Shown in pieces: positions 1 to 7,673 of a DNA stretch of 52,564 nucleotides (position 1 is the first letter of the stretch; every line of letters starts with the position of its first letter). Location of the stretch: positions 1-52,564 of the forward strand of contig ONFJ01000003.1 of NCBI GenBank assembly GCA_900317085.1. Direction: 5' to 3'. This stretch comes from an uncultured Eubacteriales bacterium (GTDB taxonomy: Bacteria > Bacillota > Clostridia > Oscillospirales > Acutalibacteraceae). The position numbers and the translations under genes are program-made. Below the pieces are notes generated by a model, which searched no databases, was not told where the DNA came from, and saw only the letters and a list, made by a program, of their open reading frames with translations.

Positions 1-657
1 TACGGCGTCGAACCCGGTGCGGGCCCGAGCCTCATCTTCATCACCATCCCGAACCTCTTCACCCAGATGCCCGGCGGACGCTGGTGGGGCGCGGTCTTCT
101 TCATCTTCCTGACCTTCGCCGCCATGTCCACCGTCGTCGCCGTCTTCGAGGGCATCATCGCCTTCTTCATGGACCGCTTCGACTGGGAGCGCAAGAAGAG
201 CACCATCATCAGCGGCATCGCCATCACCCTGCTCAGCATGCCCTGCGTCTTCGGCTTCAACCTCTGGTCGAAGATCCAGTTCCTCGGGGAAGGCTCTTCC
301 GTCCTCGACTTCGAAGACTTCATCGTCTCGAACAACCTGCTGCCGCTCGGCTCTCTGGCCTTCGTCCTCTTCTGCACCAGCAAGAACGGCTGGGGCTTTG
401 AGAACTTCATCGCCGAAGTCAATGCCGGCAAAGGCCTTAAGATGCCTTCGAACGGCGTGGCGAAGTTCTACATGACCTGGATCCTGCCCCTCGTCATCAT
501 CGCCGTCTACCTCAAGGGCTACTGGGACATGTTCAAACCGGAAGTCGGCTTCGACGGCCGCTTCTTCGGCTGGATGGCCTTCGCCCTCCTCTTCCTCGCG
601 TTCATCATGTTCGTCGCCATCTGGGGCGGCCACAAGCGAGCGGAAAAACAGCAGTAA
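1..657 (+). CDS. Sodium:neurotransmitter symporter family (NSS/SNF) transporter, C-terminal part
   Basis: The reading frame is open from the first base of the window, so the N-terminal half of this gene lies outside. The visible 218 residues are strongly hydrophobic with about five membrane segments and charged loops. They match the C-terminal half of Na+-coupled NSS-family amino acid or amine transporters (LeuT-like), including a segment reading AAMSTVVAVFEGII where the family has its TM8 region. The protein ends in a short basic tail (HKRAEKQQ). It is an inner-membrane secondary transporter; the substrate cannot be told from this part. A hairpin terminator follows the stop by about 14 bases. 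Start and promoter are not in view. Confidence 0.85.
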   Translation, partial: YGVEPGAGPSLIFITIPNLFTQMPGGRWWGAVFFIFLTFAAMSTVVAVFEGIIAFFMDRFDWERKKSTIISGIAITLLSMPCVFGFNLWSKIQFLGEGSSVLDFEDFIVSNNLLPLGSLAFVLFCTSKNGWGFENFIAEVNAGKGLKMPSNGVAKFYMTWILPLVIIAVYLKGYWDMFKPEVGFDGRFFGWMAFALLFLAFIMFVAIWGGHKRAEKQQ

Positions 658-671
658 CTCTGACAAATAAG

Positions 672-706
672 AATCGCCCTCGAGCTTCGAGCCCGGGGGC
701 GATTTT
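672..706. terminator. Bidirectional terminator between NSS transporter and HTH gene; copy 1 of a duplicated element
   Basis: Arms AATCGCCC and GGGCGATT enclose a CTCGAG-containing inner hairpin. T-rich sequence follows on the plus strand and A-rich sequence precedes it, so it can end both the transporter and the minus-strand HTH gene that stops at 710. Nearly the same sequence recurs at 2098-2131. Confidence 0.75.
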
Positions 707-709
707 GGT

Positions 710-1372
710 TTACAGGTCTGATGATTCCATCGGGAGATCCAGCAAGTCTTCCATGTGACAATGCAGCGTTCTGGAGAGCGCATAGAGCGTTCCGGCAGAG
801 GCCTGTTCGATTCGTTTGGCACCCTGCTCATACTGCTGGATGGCCCTGAGCCCGACACCGGAGCGTTCCGAAAGCTGCCGCTGTGAAAAACCGGAGTCTT
901 CCCGAAGCCGTTTGAGTCGCGCACCACGACGAAACGTTGTTCTGCGCAGGTTTTCTGCCGTTTCCACAAACTTATTCTCCGGTGCTTCATGGAGCGGATG
1001 ATACATCATGACGATATCCTCCAGCGGAAGAAACTCCCGGATCCGGGAAAACGGAAGCCCGCTTTCCCACTGATAGTACGCAAGGATCCAGCCGGCCCAG
1101 TACCAGGAACTGTAAGACTCAGAGTCCAGGGGACTTTGCGACGGAAGATCCAGTCCGCACTCCATCAGGATATGGTCAACTAATTCACTTCCGGACATAC
1201 CGAACAGGACCCGTGGATCGCCCTGTTCAAACAGTTCCGCGTACCCGCTTCGAATCATTTGTTTTAAAAAGAAATCGCCTTCCATGCCAATTGCATTGAC
1301 CGCATAGTCCACTGCTTCGCCAAGACTGTCCTGGGCGATTTCAAGGTATTTCTTGTCATAGAGACGGTTCAT
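710..1372 (-). CDS. Helix-turn-helix (Xre/Cro-type) protein, probable antitoxin partner of the DUF3990 gene
   Basis: The 220-residue protein has an N-terminal region of about 140 residues rich in acidic and aromatic residues, and a C-terminal HTH_3 DNA-binding domain (about 150-210, with the pattern LKRLREDSGFSQRQLSERSG). Its ATG overlaps the stop of the upstream gene by four bases (ATGA), so the two are translationally coupled. A two-gene cassette of a DUF3990 protein followed by an HTH protein fits a toxin-antitoxin module, with this one as antitoxin and autorepressor; that role is inferred. Base composition is clearly more AT-rich than the neighbours, suggesting transfer. A palindrome over the module's promoter is a likely binding site. 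Confidence 0.75.
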   Translation of the reverse strand: MNRLYDKKYLEIAQDSLGEAVDYAVNAIGMEGDFFLKQMIRSGYAELFEQGDPRVLFGMSGSELVDHILMECGLDLPSQSPLDSESYSSWYWAGWILAYYQWESGLPFSRIREFLPLEDIVMMYHPLHEAPENKFVETAENLRRTTFRRGARLKRLREDSGFSQRQLSERSGVGLRAIQQYEQGAKRIEQASAGTLYALSRTLHCHMEDLLDLPMESSDL

Positions 1373-2016
1373 TTCAGGGTCACCTCCCCGCGTAACAAGT
1401 CGATTAGATAGATGCCTTTATGTTCCTGCTCTCTTTGAATGACATCAAACTGTTCTCTGGCAGTCTGATCGCGATTTAGCCTGCGTTGATAATAAAGGGG
1501 GCCTTCCACAGGATCTGCAGACTGAAACTGAAGCTGATGGAACACTGTTTCGCTTTTCAAAACGACCTGTATTCCTAAATCGCCCAAATACATCGCACGT
1601 TCCAGCGCCTCCAGCGAGAGACTGTTTTGCAAAAAGGCTCTGGCAAAGCGAAAATAAGAGTCATCAGCCCGATACCCCGTAATTAAATCATAGGGACTAA
1701 CGTCCAGGAGGTAACGCTCCTCCAGCCAATCTCTGCCCTCTGCCATCAGAGCTCCGGTCATTCGAAACTTCCGATAATGGACCAGAAGTGCCAGCCAGTG
1801 AAGGATCGTATAGTCGCTCAGAGAGAGTATCTTCAAACCTGCAGTATCCAACTCGTAGGAGTTCACATATCCGCCGGAAGCATCCTTACAGGCCCACTCT
1901 TTGGCCAGCTCAACATGCTCCGTGCAATAAAAGCCGAGACCATAATCGTTATAAGGGTTCCCTTTCCCATATTCCGGTCTTTCTAAAATCGTTTCCGAAC
2001 CATGATACAGCTGCAT
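1369..2016 (-). CDS. DUF3990 family protein, putative ADP-ribosyltransferase-like toxin
   Basis: The start is placed at 2016, giving 215 residues that begin MQLYHGSE, because AGGAGG lies five bases before that ATG; an ATG 21 bases further up is in frame but would put the ribosome binding site inside the gene. The N-terminus shows the DUF3990 signature: LYHGS, then NDYGLGFYCT, then a region reading AKEWAC. These resemble the NAD-binding core of ADP-ribosyltransferase-fold proteins (His in YHGS, aromatic in GFY). Enzyme activity and target are inference. The gene is first in a two-gene unit with the HTH protein. Its lower GC content sets it apart from both flanks. Confidence 0.7.
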   Translation of the reverse strand: MQLYHGSETILERPEYGKGNPYNDYGLGFYCTEHVELAKEWACKDASGGYVNSYELDTAGLKILSLSDYTILHWLALLVHYRKFRMTGALMAEGRDWLEERYLLDVSPYDLITGYRADDSYFRFARAFLQNSLSLEALERAMYLGDLGIQVVLKSETVFHQLQFQSADPVEGPLYYQRRLNRDQTAREQFDVIQREQEHKGIYLIDLLRGEVTLK

Positions 2017-2028
2017 TCTATCCTCCTG

Positions 2029-2088
2029 TGACTCCATAGAGTTATATGCTTCTCTATAGATTATAACTCTACAGAGTCATAGATGCAA
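2029..2088 (-). promoter_or_regulatory. Promoter and 18-bp inverted-repeat operator of the DUF3990/HTH module
   Basis: On the minus strand a -35 TTGCAT (2088-2083) and -10 TATAAT (2065-2060) are separated by 17 bases. The -10 lies in an interrupted palindrome with 18-base arms (2029-2046 and 2062-2079; 16 of 18 positions complementary, 15-base spacer). An operator covering the promoter is typical of antitoxin autorepression. The sequence is directly visible; the regulator is inferred. Confidence 0.7.
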
Positions 2089-2097
2089 ACATAAAGT

Positions 2098-2131
2098 AAT
2101 CGCCCTCGAGCTTCGAGCCCCGGGGCGATTT
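2098..2131. terminator. Terminator of the DUF2804 gene; copy 2 of the duplicated element
   Basis: AATCGCCC and GGGGCGATT arms enclose the same CTCGAG-type inner hairpin as copy 1 at 672-706, with only about one base differing in the shared core. It lies 12 bases beyond the DUF2804 stop. Together the two copies bracket the toxin-antitoxin-like pair as direct repeats. Confidence 0.7.
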
Positions 2132-2142
2132 GTTTTGTGTCT

Positions 2143-3330
2143 TTACAGGAGTTTCATGCTGCGGTCTTCGCCGATGCCGACATCGTCGATCTCGTACTTC
2201 GTTCCGTCCTCACCGATGATGAAGCCTTTGAGGTCGCCAAAGGTGATAGAGTAGTCAGAGCAGGCGATACCGAGGTTGAACTTGACGAGGTTGCGGTCAT
2301 GGACCTGGTAGTCGAGGTCGATGGTGCCGTACTCGTCGTAGATGCGCCAGTGGTCATAGTCATAGTGTTTGAAGTAGACCGGCGGCAGACGGTCGTTCTT
2401 CTCGCCGAGCCACAGGATGTTCTCGTTGTAGTCGTCCTGGTCGATCGACTGGTTGCGGGTCAGGTTGAAACCGAACTTCACGGGCTTGCCCTTGACAGTG
2501 CAGTACCCCATGTTCGTGATCCAGTCATAGTGAGCTTTCTTCGGGTAATAGCCGCGGTGGTCGTCGATGATCGCCATGGTGGCGTCATTCGCCTTGTACT
2601 CTTTGCCGTTGAAGACGACGGACCCTTCGACCGTAAAAATGTCTTTCTGGGAGTAGAGACTGATGTTCCCGCCAAAAGGCATGGAACCGACGGCCGGGTC
2701 GGACCAGCGGGTCAGCTGCAGGTCATAGGAGACCTTGTTTTTGCCCTTTTTCCCCTGTCCGTAGACATGGGCTTTGCCCTGGTTCTGGCAGTTCTCGAAC
2801 GTGATGCTGTTGAGTTTGCTCTTTGCCACCGTCGCGCTGCCGTCCATCAGGTTTTCGGACATGTAACCGTTCTTCGCGAGCATCGGAGCCATGAACGAGA
2901 TCATTTCCCCGGTCTTCTTGTCGTAGACGAGCGTCAGAGCGATGGTGACCGCCCCACCCATGACGGACATGGCCGTCAGGAAGGAGATGTCATCGAAGTT
3001 CACTTCGAGTGCTTCCCAGAGAGTGACTTTCGCCCTGGTCAGAAACTTCGGCACCCCGACATCCTTCGCGTCGAGCAGGTTGATGATCGGGAACTCTTTG
3101 TCAAAGGTTCCCACGGCCACACGGCCTTTGTCATCGACCATTTTCTCCGGGGTCGGGACCGGATAACGAAGTTTCGAGAGCGGGACCCCGTTCTTCGCCT
3201 TCTTCAGTTTCGGGTCCGCCTCCAGTTTTGCGCCTTTCAGAGCCTTTGCCTGCGCCCTGGCGGCTGCTTTTTTCTGCTTTTTCTTTTTTGGCGGTACTTC
3301 CTGTAACTGCCATTTCGGTTTTCCAAACAT
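2143..3330 (-). CDS. DUF2804 domain-containing protein
   Basis: The start is placed at the ATG preceded by AAGGAG (395 residues, beginning MFGKPKWQ); an upstream in-frame ATG lacks a binding site and overlaps the promoter. A Lys/Ala-rich N-terminal stretch (about 15-45) precedes a long beta-rich region. The pattern DDHRGYYPKKAHYDWI around the middle and repeated Trp/Tyr/Asp motifs match DUF2804, a family whose fold is related to lipocalin/AttH-type barrels and whose biochemical role is unknown to me. There is no signal peptide or membrane segment. It is transcribed alone. Its position next to the lipase/oleate hydratase block fits handling of a hydrophobic ligand, but that is only suggestive. 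Confidence 0.75.
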   Translation of the reverse strand: MFGKPKWQLQEVPPKKKKQKKAAARAQAKALKGAKLEADPKLKKAKNGVPLSKLRYPVPTPEKMVDDKGRVAVGTFDKEFPIINLLDAKDVGVPKFLTRAKVTLWEALEVNFDDISFLTAMSVMGGAVTIALTLVYDKKTGEMISFMAPMLAKNGYMSENLMDGSATVAKSKLNSITFENCQNQGKAHVYGQGKKGKNKVSYDLQLTRWSDPAVGSMPFGGNISLYSQKDIFTVEGSVVFNGKEYKANDATMAIIDDHRGYYPKKAHYDWITNMGYCTVKGKPVKFGFNLTRNQSIDQDDYNENILWLGEKNDRLPPVYFKHYDYDHWRIYDEYGTIDLDYQVHDRNLVKFNLGIACSDYSITFGDLKGFIIGEDGTKYEIDDVGIGEDRSMKLL

Positions 3331-3347
3331 AACGATTCTCCTTACAC

Positions 3348-3403
3348 TTGTTCGAACAATTCTCCCTGCCTTTATTGTACTAATATTCGCAAACAATCGT
3401 CAA
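3348..3403 (-). promoter_or_regulatory. Promoter of the DUF2804 gene with a 12-bp palindrome downstream
   Basis: On the minus strand -35 TTGACG (3403-3398) and -10 TACAAT (3379-3374) are 18 bases apart. A perfect palindrome TTGTTCGAACAA (3348-3359) follows the -10 at about the transcription start, a typical repressor-operator position. The regulator is unknown. Confidence 0.65.
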
Positions 3404-3470
3404 TACTTTGCACGTGTACAGGTTTCACAAAATTTGTGCCTTCTTTTTGGCGATTTGCGAATTATGTCGA

Positions 3471-3501
3471 AAAAAGCCCCGGGACCGATCGGTTCCGGGG
3501 C
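3471..3501 (-). terminator. Intrinsic terminator of the lipase gene
   Basis: A GC-rich stem (GCCCCGG paired with CCGGGGC, with inner ACCGATCGGT) is followed on the minus strand by a run of T. It lies about 27 bases past the lipase stop. Confidence 0.85.
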
Positions 3502-3527
3502 GCTTGTTTTTGGTTTTGTCTGGCGAT

Positions 3528-4703
3528 TTACGGAAGTTTCGCGAACTTCTCGAGGAGGGCTTCGTAGTAGTCGTACATGTCTTTCTTCGACTCTTTGAGG
3601 CCATTCCAGGACACGTGGTCCTTCTTCTCAACAGGCATGTTGTACCAGTGGCCGGGGGTCACCTGCATGCCGGGCTGCCACTCGGTGGCCTCCTCCGTAA
3701 GAGGAGCTCCGGTCGCGATGGTATTGACGTAGCCGTCGGTCCGCAGCCACTCCTTCGTGATGCCGAAGCGGCGCATCTTTGGCGTGATGATGTGGCTCGT
3801 CACGTAGCCCGCGTCTTTACAGAACAGGGACATGGCGCGGTCCGGAGTCTGCAGTCCGAAGAGGCTCTTGTGGGAACGGCAGGCTCTGTGGGCGAAGTAG
3901 TAGGTGCCTTCATGGGCGTGGATGTCCTTGTTGATCTCCGCCATCACGTAAAGGCCCAGCTCGAACGCGCTGTTATCGAAGCGGTTCTGGGCGAAGCGGT
4001 ACATCTTCAGCCACTCGTAGGTCGGGATGCGGAAGCGTCTGACCTTCACCTTTTCGGGGTTCTTCATGACGCCCCACTGCTCCATGTGCGGGTCGTAGTA
4101 CTTCCCGAGGAAGCTGTTTCCGATCAGGGTGACCAGGTTCAGGACATAGTAGCACAGGAACTTGTTGACGAGGATGCCGTGGAAGGACGCGTAGGTCGTG
4201 CCGTTGTTGACGCCGGACAGCGTGGTGACCGTGTGGATGCAATCCCCTTTGCCGCCCTTGAACAGACCGGAAAGCTCGTCTGCCGGTGTGCCGTTGCGCT
4301 CTTCCTCCGAGCCGTAGGCCATGAGGTAGTCGAACATGCGGGCGGTCGGGCCGCCGAAGCTGTGGCCGACGAGGTTGATCTTCTCGTGGTCCCCGGGCGT
4401 GCCGAGGTCTTTCAGGATGCCGGGATAGGTGCGGCCGTAACGTTCATGACCGTACTTCTCGCTGTGGACCTTGCCGTAGTCGACGCGGCCGCCGTAAAGC
4501 TGCGCGTACAGGACACAGCAGCGGTCCCAGAGGCTGTTGAAGGGGCCGACGGCCGGTGTGTACACCTCAAAGCCTTTGCTTCTCAGATAGTCCTGAAGAC
4601 CGTGCTTCAGGCCGAAGTAATCGATGCCCAGTTTGCTCGTGAGTCCGTCCTCTTCACCCCAGCCGATGAATCCGTGGACGAATACAGTAGGATAGTTGTT
4701 CAT
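3528..4703 (-). CDS. Triacylglycerol lipase of the staphylococcal/Geobacillus (family I.5/I.6-like) type
   Basis: The start is the ATG with an upstream GAGGAG, giving 391 residues beginning MNNYPTVFVHGF. The N-terminal VHGFIGWGEED and the nucleophile elbow GHSFGGP (Ser115) match the large Bacillota lipases; Asp323 (in TDGYVNT) and His363 (in DHVSWNG) complete a likely catalytic triad. The family hydrolyses acylglycerols. These lipases are normally secreted, yet no signal peptide is visible here: the catalytic region begins almost at residue 1, so the enzyme is probably cytoplasmic. It lies beside and on the same strand as oleate hydratase, although a terminator separates them, suggesting successive use of lipid and unsaturated fatty acid. 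The sequence following the stop is TAAATCGCC, the recurrent motif of this window. Confidence 0.85.
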   Translation of the reverse strand: MNNYPTVFVHGFIGWGEEDGLTSKLGIDYFGLKHGLQDYLRSKGFEVYTPAVGPFNSLWDRCCVLYAQLYGGRVDYGKVHSEKYGHERYGRTYPGILKDLGTPGDHEKINLVGHSFGGPTARMFDYLMAYGSEEERNGTPADELSGLFKGGKGDCIHTVTTLSGVNNGTTYASFHGILVNKFLCYYVLNLVTLIGNSFLGKYYDPHMEQWGVMKNPEKVKVRRFRIPTYEWLKMYRFAQNRFDNSAFELGLYVMAEINKDIHAHEGTYYFAHRACRSHKSLFGLQTPDRAMSLFCKDAGYVTSHIITPKMRRFGITKEWLRTDGYVNTIATGAPLTEEATEWQPGMQVTPGHWYNMPVEKKDHVSWNGLKESKKDMYDYYEALLEKFAKLP

Positions 4704-4761
4704 TTCGCTGTTCTCCTCTCTGTGGCGATTGACGCTAAGAAAAGTATATACCACTTACAAC

Positions 4762-4792
4762 AAAAAGCTACCTAAAAACTAGATAGCTTTTC
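4762..4792 (-). terminator. Intrinsic terminator of oleate hydratase
   Basis: On the minus strand AAAGCTATCTA pairs with TAGGTAGCTTT around a short loop, followed by further T residues. It lies just after the oleate hydratase stop and before the lipase start. Confidence 0.75.
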
Positions 4793-4821
4793 GTTGTGTT
4801 TATAAAGAGTTTTTCTCCGAT

Positions 4822-6729
4822 TTATTTGGATTTGACGCCGGAGAAGTCGAAGACCTTCAGTCTGCGAAGCAGGACGCCGATGTCAGTCTTGTCGACTGCG
4901 GGCAGGATGACCTTGTCGAGAAGGAGCTTCTGGCCCATGGCCACCGGCTTCTCGAGGAAGGACGGGACTTCGAACATCTTGGTGTCGTTCAGCGGCTTGC
5001 CGTCACGCATGTCGACGAATGCCTTGAGGACCCAGCGGATGTCGTAGATGGAACCGTAGACTTCCGGAATGGCTCTGTTGACCTTCGCGAACTTGTAGAC
5101 AGCCATCATCGCGGAACGGATGGACTTCTCAGTCGTGAAGGAGCAGTCACGCTCGACATGGACGTGGTTACCGAGGAACGCGAAGTTGGTGACGCCGGCC
5201 GGAACGACTTCCGGATAGGTGCCCTTGCTTCTGGAGACGAAGTAAGTGGTGACACGGGGCATCATGCAGGGGATGCAGTTACAGCCCTTCGCTGCCAGCT
5301 CATCGATGCGGTCGATCGGGCAGCCGATGTGGTACAGCCACTCTTTGGCGATCTCCTCACCGGTGCAGTCTCTCATGCGTTTCTTGACATAGTTACCGAC
5401 GTTGGACGTGTACAGACCGTAGATCCAGACGATGGTGTTCTTCTCGGTATCCTGGTCGAGGAAATGCTTCTGACGGTTGATGGTCCAGGACATGACCCAG
5501 CCGGAGTCTTTGACGGTGACGATACCGCCGGTGACGACTTTTCCGTCTCTCGGATCACGGCCGGTGATGTTGGTGATGTACTTGAGGATCTCGTTGTCCA
5601 TGGTGGTCAGGGTCGCGGACTCCCACTGAGTGATCTCGGGGTCAGCCAGCAGCTCGTCGGGGTTACCGAAGGACGGATCCTGTTTGGCGATGTTCTGCCA
5701 GGTCTTCCAGGAACCATAGACAGAAGTGTCCCATGCGGGAGCAGTGTGGTGGTCACCAAGTTTGATGTTCGCGGTGTTGGAACCGTTGGTGAAGAAGACG
5801 AAGGTGTTCTCATCGATGTCGATGCTCTTCTCTTTGCCTTCGATGGTGACTTCGACCTTGGTCGCGGTCTTCTTGCCGCCTTCTTTGGTGAAGAGGACGT
5901 TCGTGACCATGGCATGGTAGACGAAGTTGACGCCGTGGTCCTTCAGCCAGTTTTCCATGGGAAGGATGATGGAGTCATAGTTGTTGTATTTGCAGAAACG
6001 AAGAGAGGAAAGGTCGGTGAAACCTTCAAGGTGATGGATGAATCTCTGCAGGTAAAGCTTGACTTCGAGAGCAGAGTGCTCGTTCTTGAAGGCAAACATG
6101 GTCTTGAAGTAATACCAGAAGTTGGAGTTGAAGGTCTCGTCGGTGAAGAACTGGTCGATGGACTTGCCATAGAGGTCCTCGTCCTTCATGAGCATGACTT
6201 TCAGGACTTCCATCTGGGCCTTGTCGGACATGTTGAACTTTTTGTCCGGAGCGGCGTTCTGACCGCGGTTGCAGGAAACACGGCAGTTGGAGAAGTTCGG
6301 GTCAGCCTCGTTCAGGCGCTTGTAGGCGTCGAGGATGGAGACGTTCTTGTCGTCACAGGAGGGGATGTCCTTGAAGAGGTCCCACATGCACTCGAAGTGG
6401 TCGTCCATTTCACGGCCGCCGGAGATGACGTAGCCTTTGCCGGGGATGAACATACCGTCGCAGGAACCGCCGGAGACGGAACGAGCTTCGTAAACGGTGA
6501 TGTTTTTGCCGGGCATTTTCGCGTCACGGACCAGGAAGCAGGCCGCTGCAAGGCCGGCGATACCGGAACCGATGACGATGGCATGTTTGTTTTCGATGTC
6601 TTCGGCCGGAACGGTGGTGCAGCCGGACTCGTAGTTACCGTTGCTGTGATAGAAGCCCTGCTCCTCGATGTCGTGCCAGTTGAAGATCAGGTTCTTGCGT
6701 TCCAGGCCGTTGTAAAATCCGTTATCCAT
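4822..6729 (-). CDS. ohyA: Oleate hydratase (myosin-cross-reactive antigen family)
   Basis: The 635-residue flavoenzyme has the usual length for the family. The FAD-binding Rossmann motif GSGIAGLAAA lies at about 54-63. GGREMDDHFECMWDLF (about 104-119), with the conserved Glu of the active-site region, is characteristic. The N-terminus carries the family-typical YHSNGNYE. The enzyme adds water to the cis-9 double bond of oleate and related fatty acids to give 10-hydroxy fatty acids at the membrane face, which can detoxify unsaturated fatty acids. GGAGG precedes the ATG. A Crp/Fnr regulator gene lies 62 bases upstream on the same strand, with little room for a separate promoter, so cotranscription is possible. 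Confidence 0.95.
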   Translation of the reverse strand: MDNGFYNGLERKNLIFNWHDIEEQGFYHSNGNYESGCTTVPAEDIENKHAIVIGSGIAGLAAACFLVRDAKMPGKNITVYEARSVSGGSCDGMFIPGKGYVISGGREMDDHFECMWDLFKDIPSCDDKNVSILDAYKRLNEADPNFSNCRVSCNRGQNAAPDKKFNMSDKAQMEVLKVMLMKDEDLYGKSIDQFFTDETFNSNFWYYFKTMFAFKNEHSALEVKLYLQRFIHHLEGFTDLSSLRFCKYNNYDSIILPMENWLKDHGVNFVYHAMVTNVLFTKEGGKKTATKVEVTIEGKEKSIDIDENTFVFFTNGSNTANIKLGDHHTAPAWDTSVYGSWKTWQNIAKQDPSFGNPDELLADPEITQWESATLTTMDNEILKYITNITGRDPRDGKVVTGGIVTVKDSGWVMSWTINRQKHFLDQDTEKNTIVWIYGLYTSNVGNYVKKRMRDCTGEEIAKEWLYHIGCPIDRIDELAAKGCNCIPCMMPRVTTYFVSRSKGTYPEVVPAGVTNFAFLGNHVHVERDCSFTTEKSIRSAMMAVYKFAKVNRAIPEVYGSIYDIRWVLKAFVDMRDGKPLNDTKMFEVPSFLEKPVAMGQKLLLDKVILPAVDKTDIGVLLRRLKVFDFSGVKSK

Positions 6730-6791
6730 AGTGTACTTTCCTCCATAAAATGTTCGTTGTCTCGGATTAACTCTCTTTGTTGACGTGGGTC

Positions 6792-7442
6792 TTATTCACT
6801 GAGTTCCCGGAGGCCGTCCCGGTAGAGGACTTCGATCTCTCCCCTGCCGAGCTTGATGAGTCCGAACTCTTCCATCTTCTTGAGTTCCCGGCTGATGACG
6901 ACCCGGGTCGTGCCCAGTTCGTTCGCCAGTTCCTCGTGGGTCAGCCGGACCTTGCCCTTCAGCACACTGCGTTCCAGCAGGGTCCGGGCGAGGTTGCCGC
7001 GAACGGTGACGAACGCGGAATAGGACAGGCTGTCCGTCAGACGGCGGATGAGCAGTTCCTCGATGGAAAGCACATACTCGAGTGCTTCGGGGCACCGTCC
7101 CATGACCTCGACCATGACGTTTTTCGGCAGGAAGGCGTATTCGCAGTCTTCCGATGTCTCATAACGCAGCTGGCCTTTACGGTTGTGGGATGCGTCGCCC
7201 GGGTGGACGAGGAAGTTCTCGCCCGCTTTCATGGACATGGCGGTGATCTCTCTCCCCTCGTCGGAGGACAGGAAGATCCGCAGGTTGCCGCTCAAAAGGA
7301 ACACGATGCCGCCACGCATGAAGCGCTTGCTGGAGAAGAAACCGCTGCCGGGGTTGGCCGCCGTCTGCAGGTTGTCTTCGATGAGCTTGCGGTCTTTGGT
7401 GGTCAAAGCATTCCAGAACGGGATGAACTGCTCGGGAGTCAT
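6792..7442 (-). CDS. Crp/Fnr family transcriptional regulator
   Basis: The 216 residues divide into an N-terminal cyclic-nucleotide-binding-fold sensor (about 10-115) and a C-terminal winged helix (about 140-216) with the recognition pattern LTHEELANELGTTRVVISRELKKM. No cysteine cluster for an iron-sulfur centre is seen at the N-terminus, so it is not a classical Fnr. The ligand is unknown. AAAGGAG precedes the ATG. It lies directly upstream of oleate hydratase and divergent from an alpha/beta hydrolase, so these are its most plausible targets. Two tandem TCGTGAACA repeats lie just upstream of its start (7463-7482), and an 11-base word is shared with the oleate hydratase leader. Confidence 0.9.
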   Translation of the reverse strand: MTPEQFIPFWNALTTKDRKLIEDNLQTAANPGSGFFSSKRFMRGGIVFLLSGNLRIFLSSDEGREITAMSMKAGENFLVHPGDASHNRKGQLRYETSEDCEYAFLPKNVMVEVMGRCPEALEYVLSIEELLIRRLTDSLSYSAFVTVRGNLARTLLERSVLKGKVRLTHEELANELGTTRVVISRELKKMEEFGLIKLGRGEIEVLYRDGLRELSE

Positions 7443-7462
7443 TTGGGTGGTCTCCTTTCAAC

Positions 7463-7500
7463 TCGTGAACAAGTCGTGAACATTTTATAGCTAAATTATA
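7463..7500. promoter_or_regulatory. Tandem repeats and promoter-like -10 upstream of the Crp/Fnr gene
   Basis: TCGTGAACA occurs at 7463-7471 and 7474-7482, an 11-base period equal to one helical turn. On the minus strand TATAAT-like hexamers lie at 7500-7495 and 7489-7484; no good -35 is seen, as often at activator-dependent or autoregulated promoters. The repeats could bind the Crp/Fnr protein itself. This is inference from placement. Confidence 0.4.
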
Positions 7501-7673
7501 CACCAGTCAGTTACAAAAGATACACAAAAAAGAAAAACAATGAAAAGATTATACACATGTAAGATTTTGATGTGTTGGAAATTCTTTACGGAAGAAAATC
7601 CCTTTTTAACAAATCGCCTCTCATGTATAATAAAAAAGAAGTTCGATCGATTTGAAAAAGGAGAGAATAGATC

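Noticed and set aside
2137-3306. A 389-codon plus-strand frame opposite the DUF2804 gene
   Set aside because: The minus-strand frame has a promoter, Shine-Dalgarno sequence and family motifs; this one is Val/Asp-rich antisense sequence.
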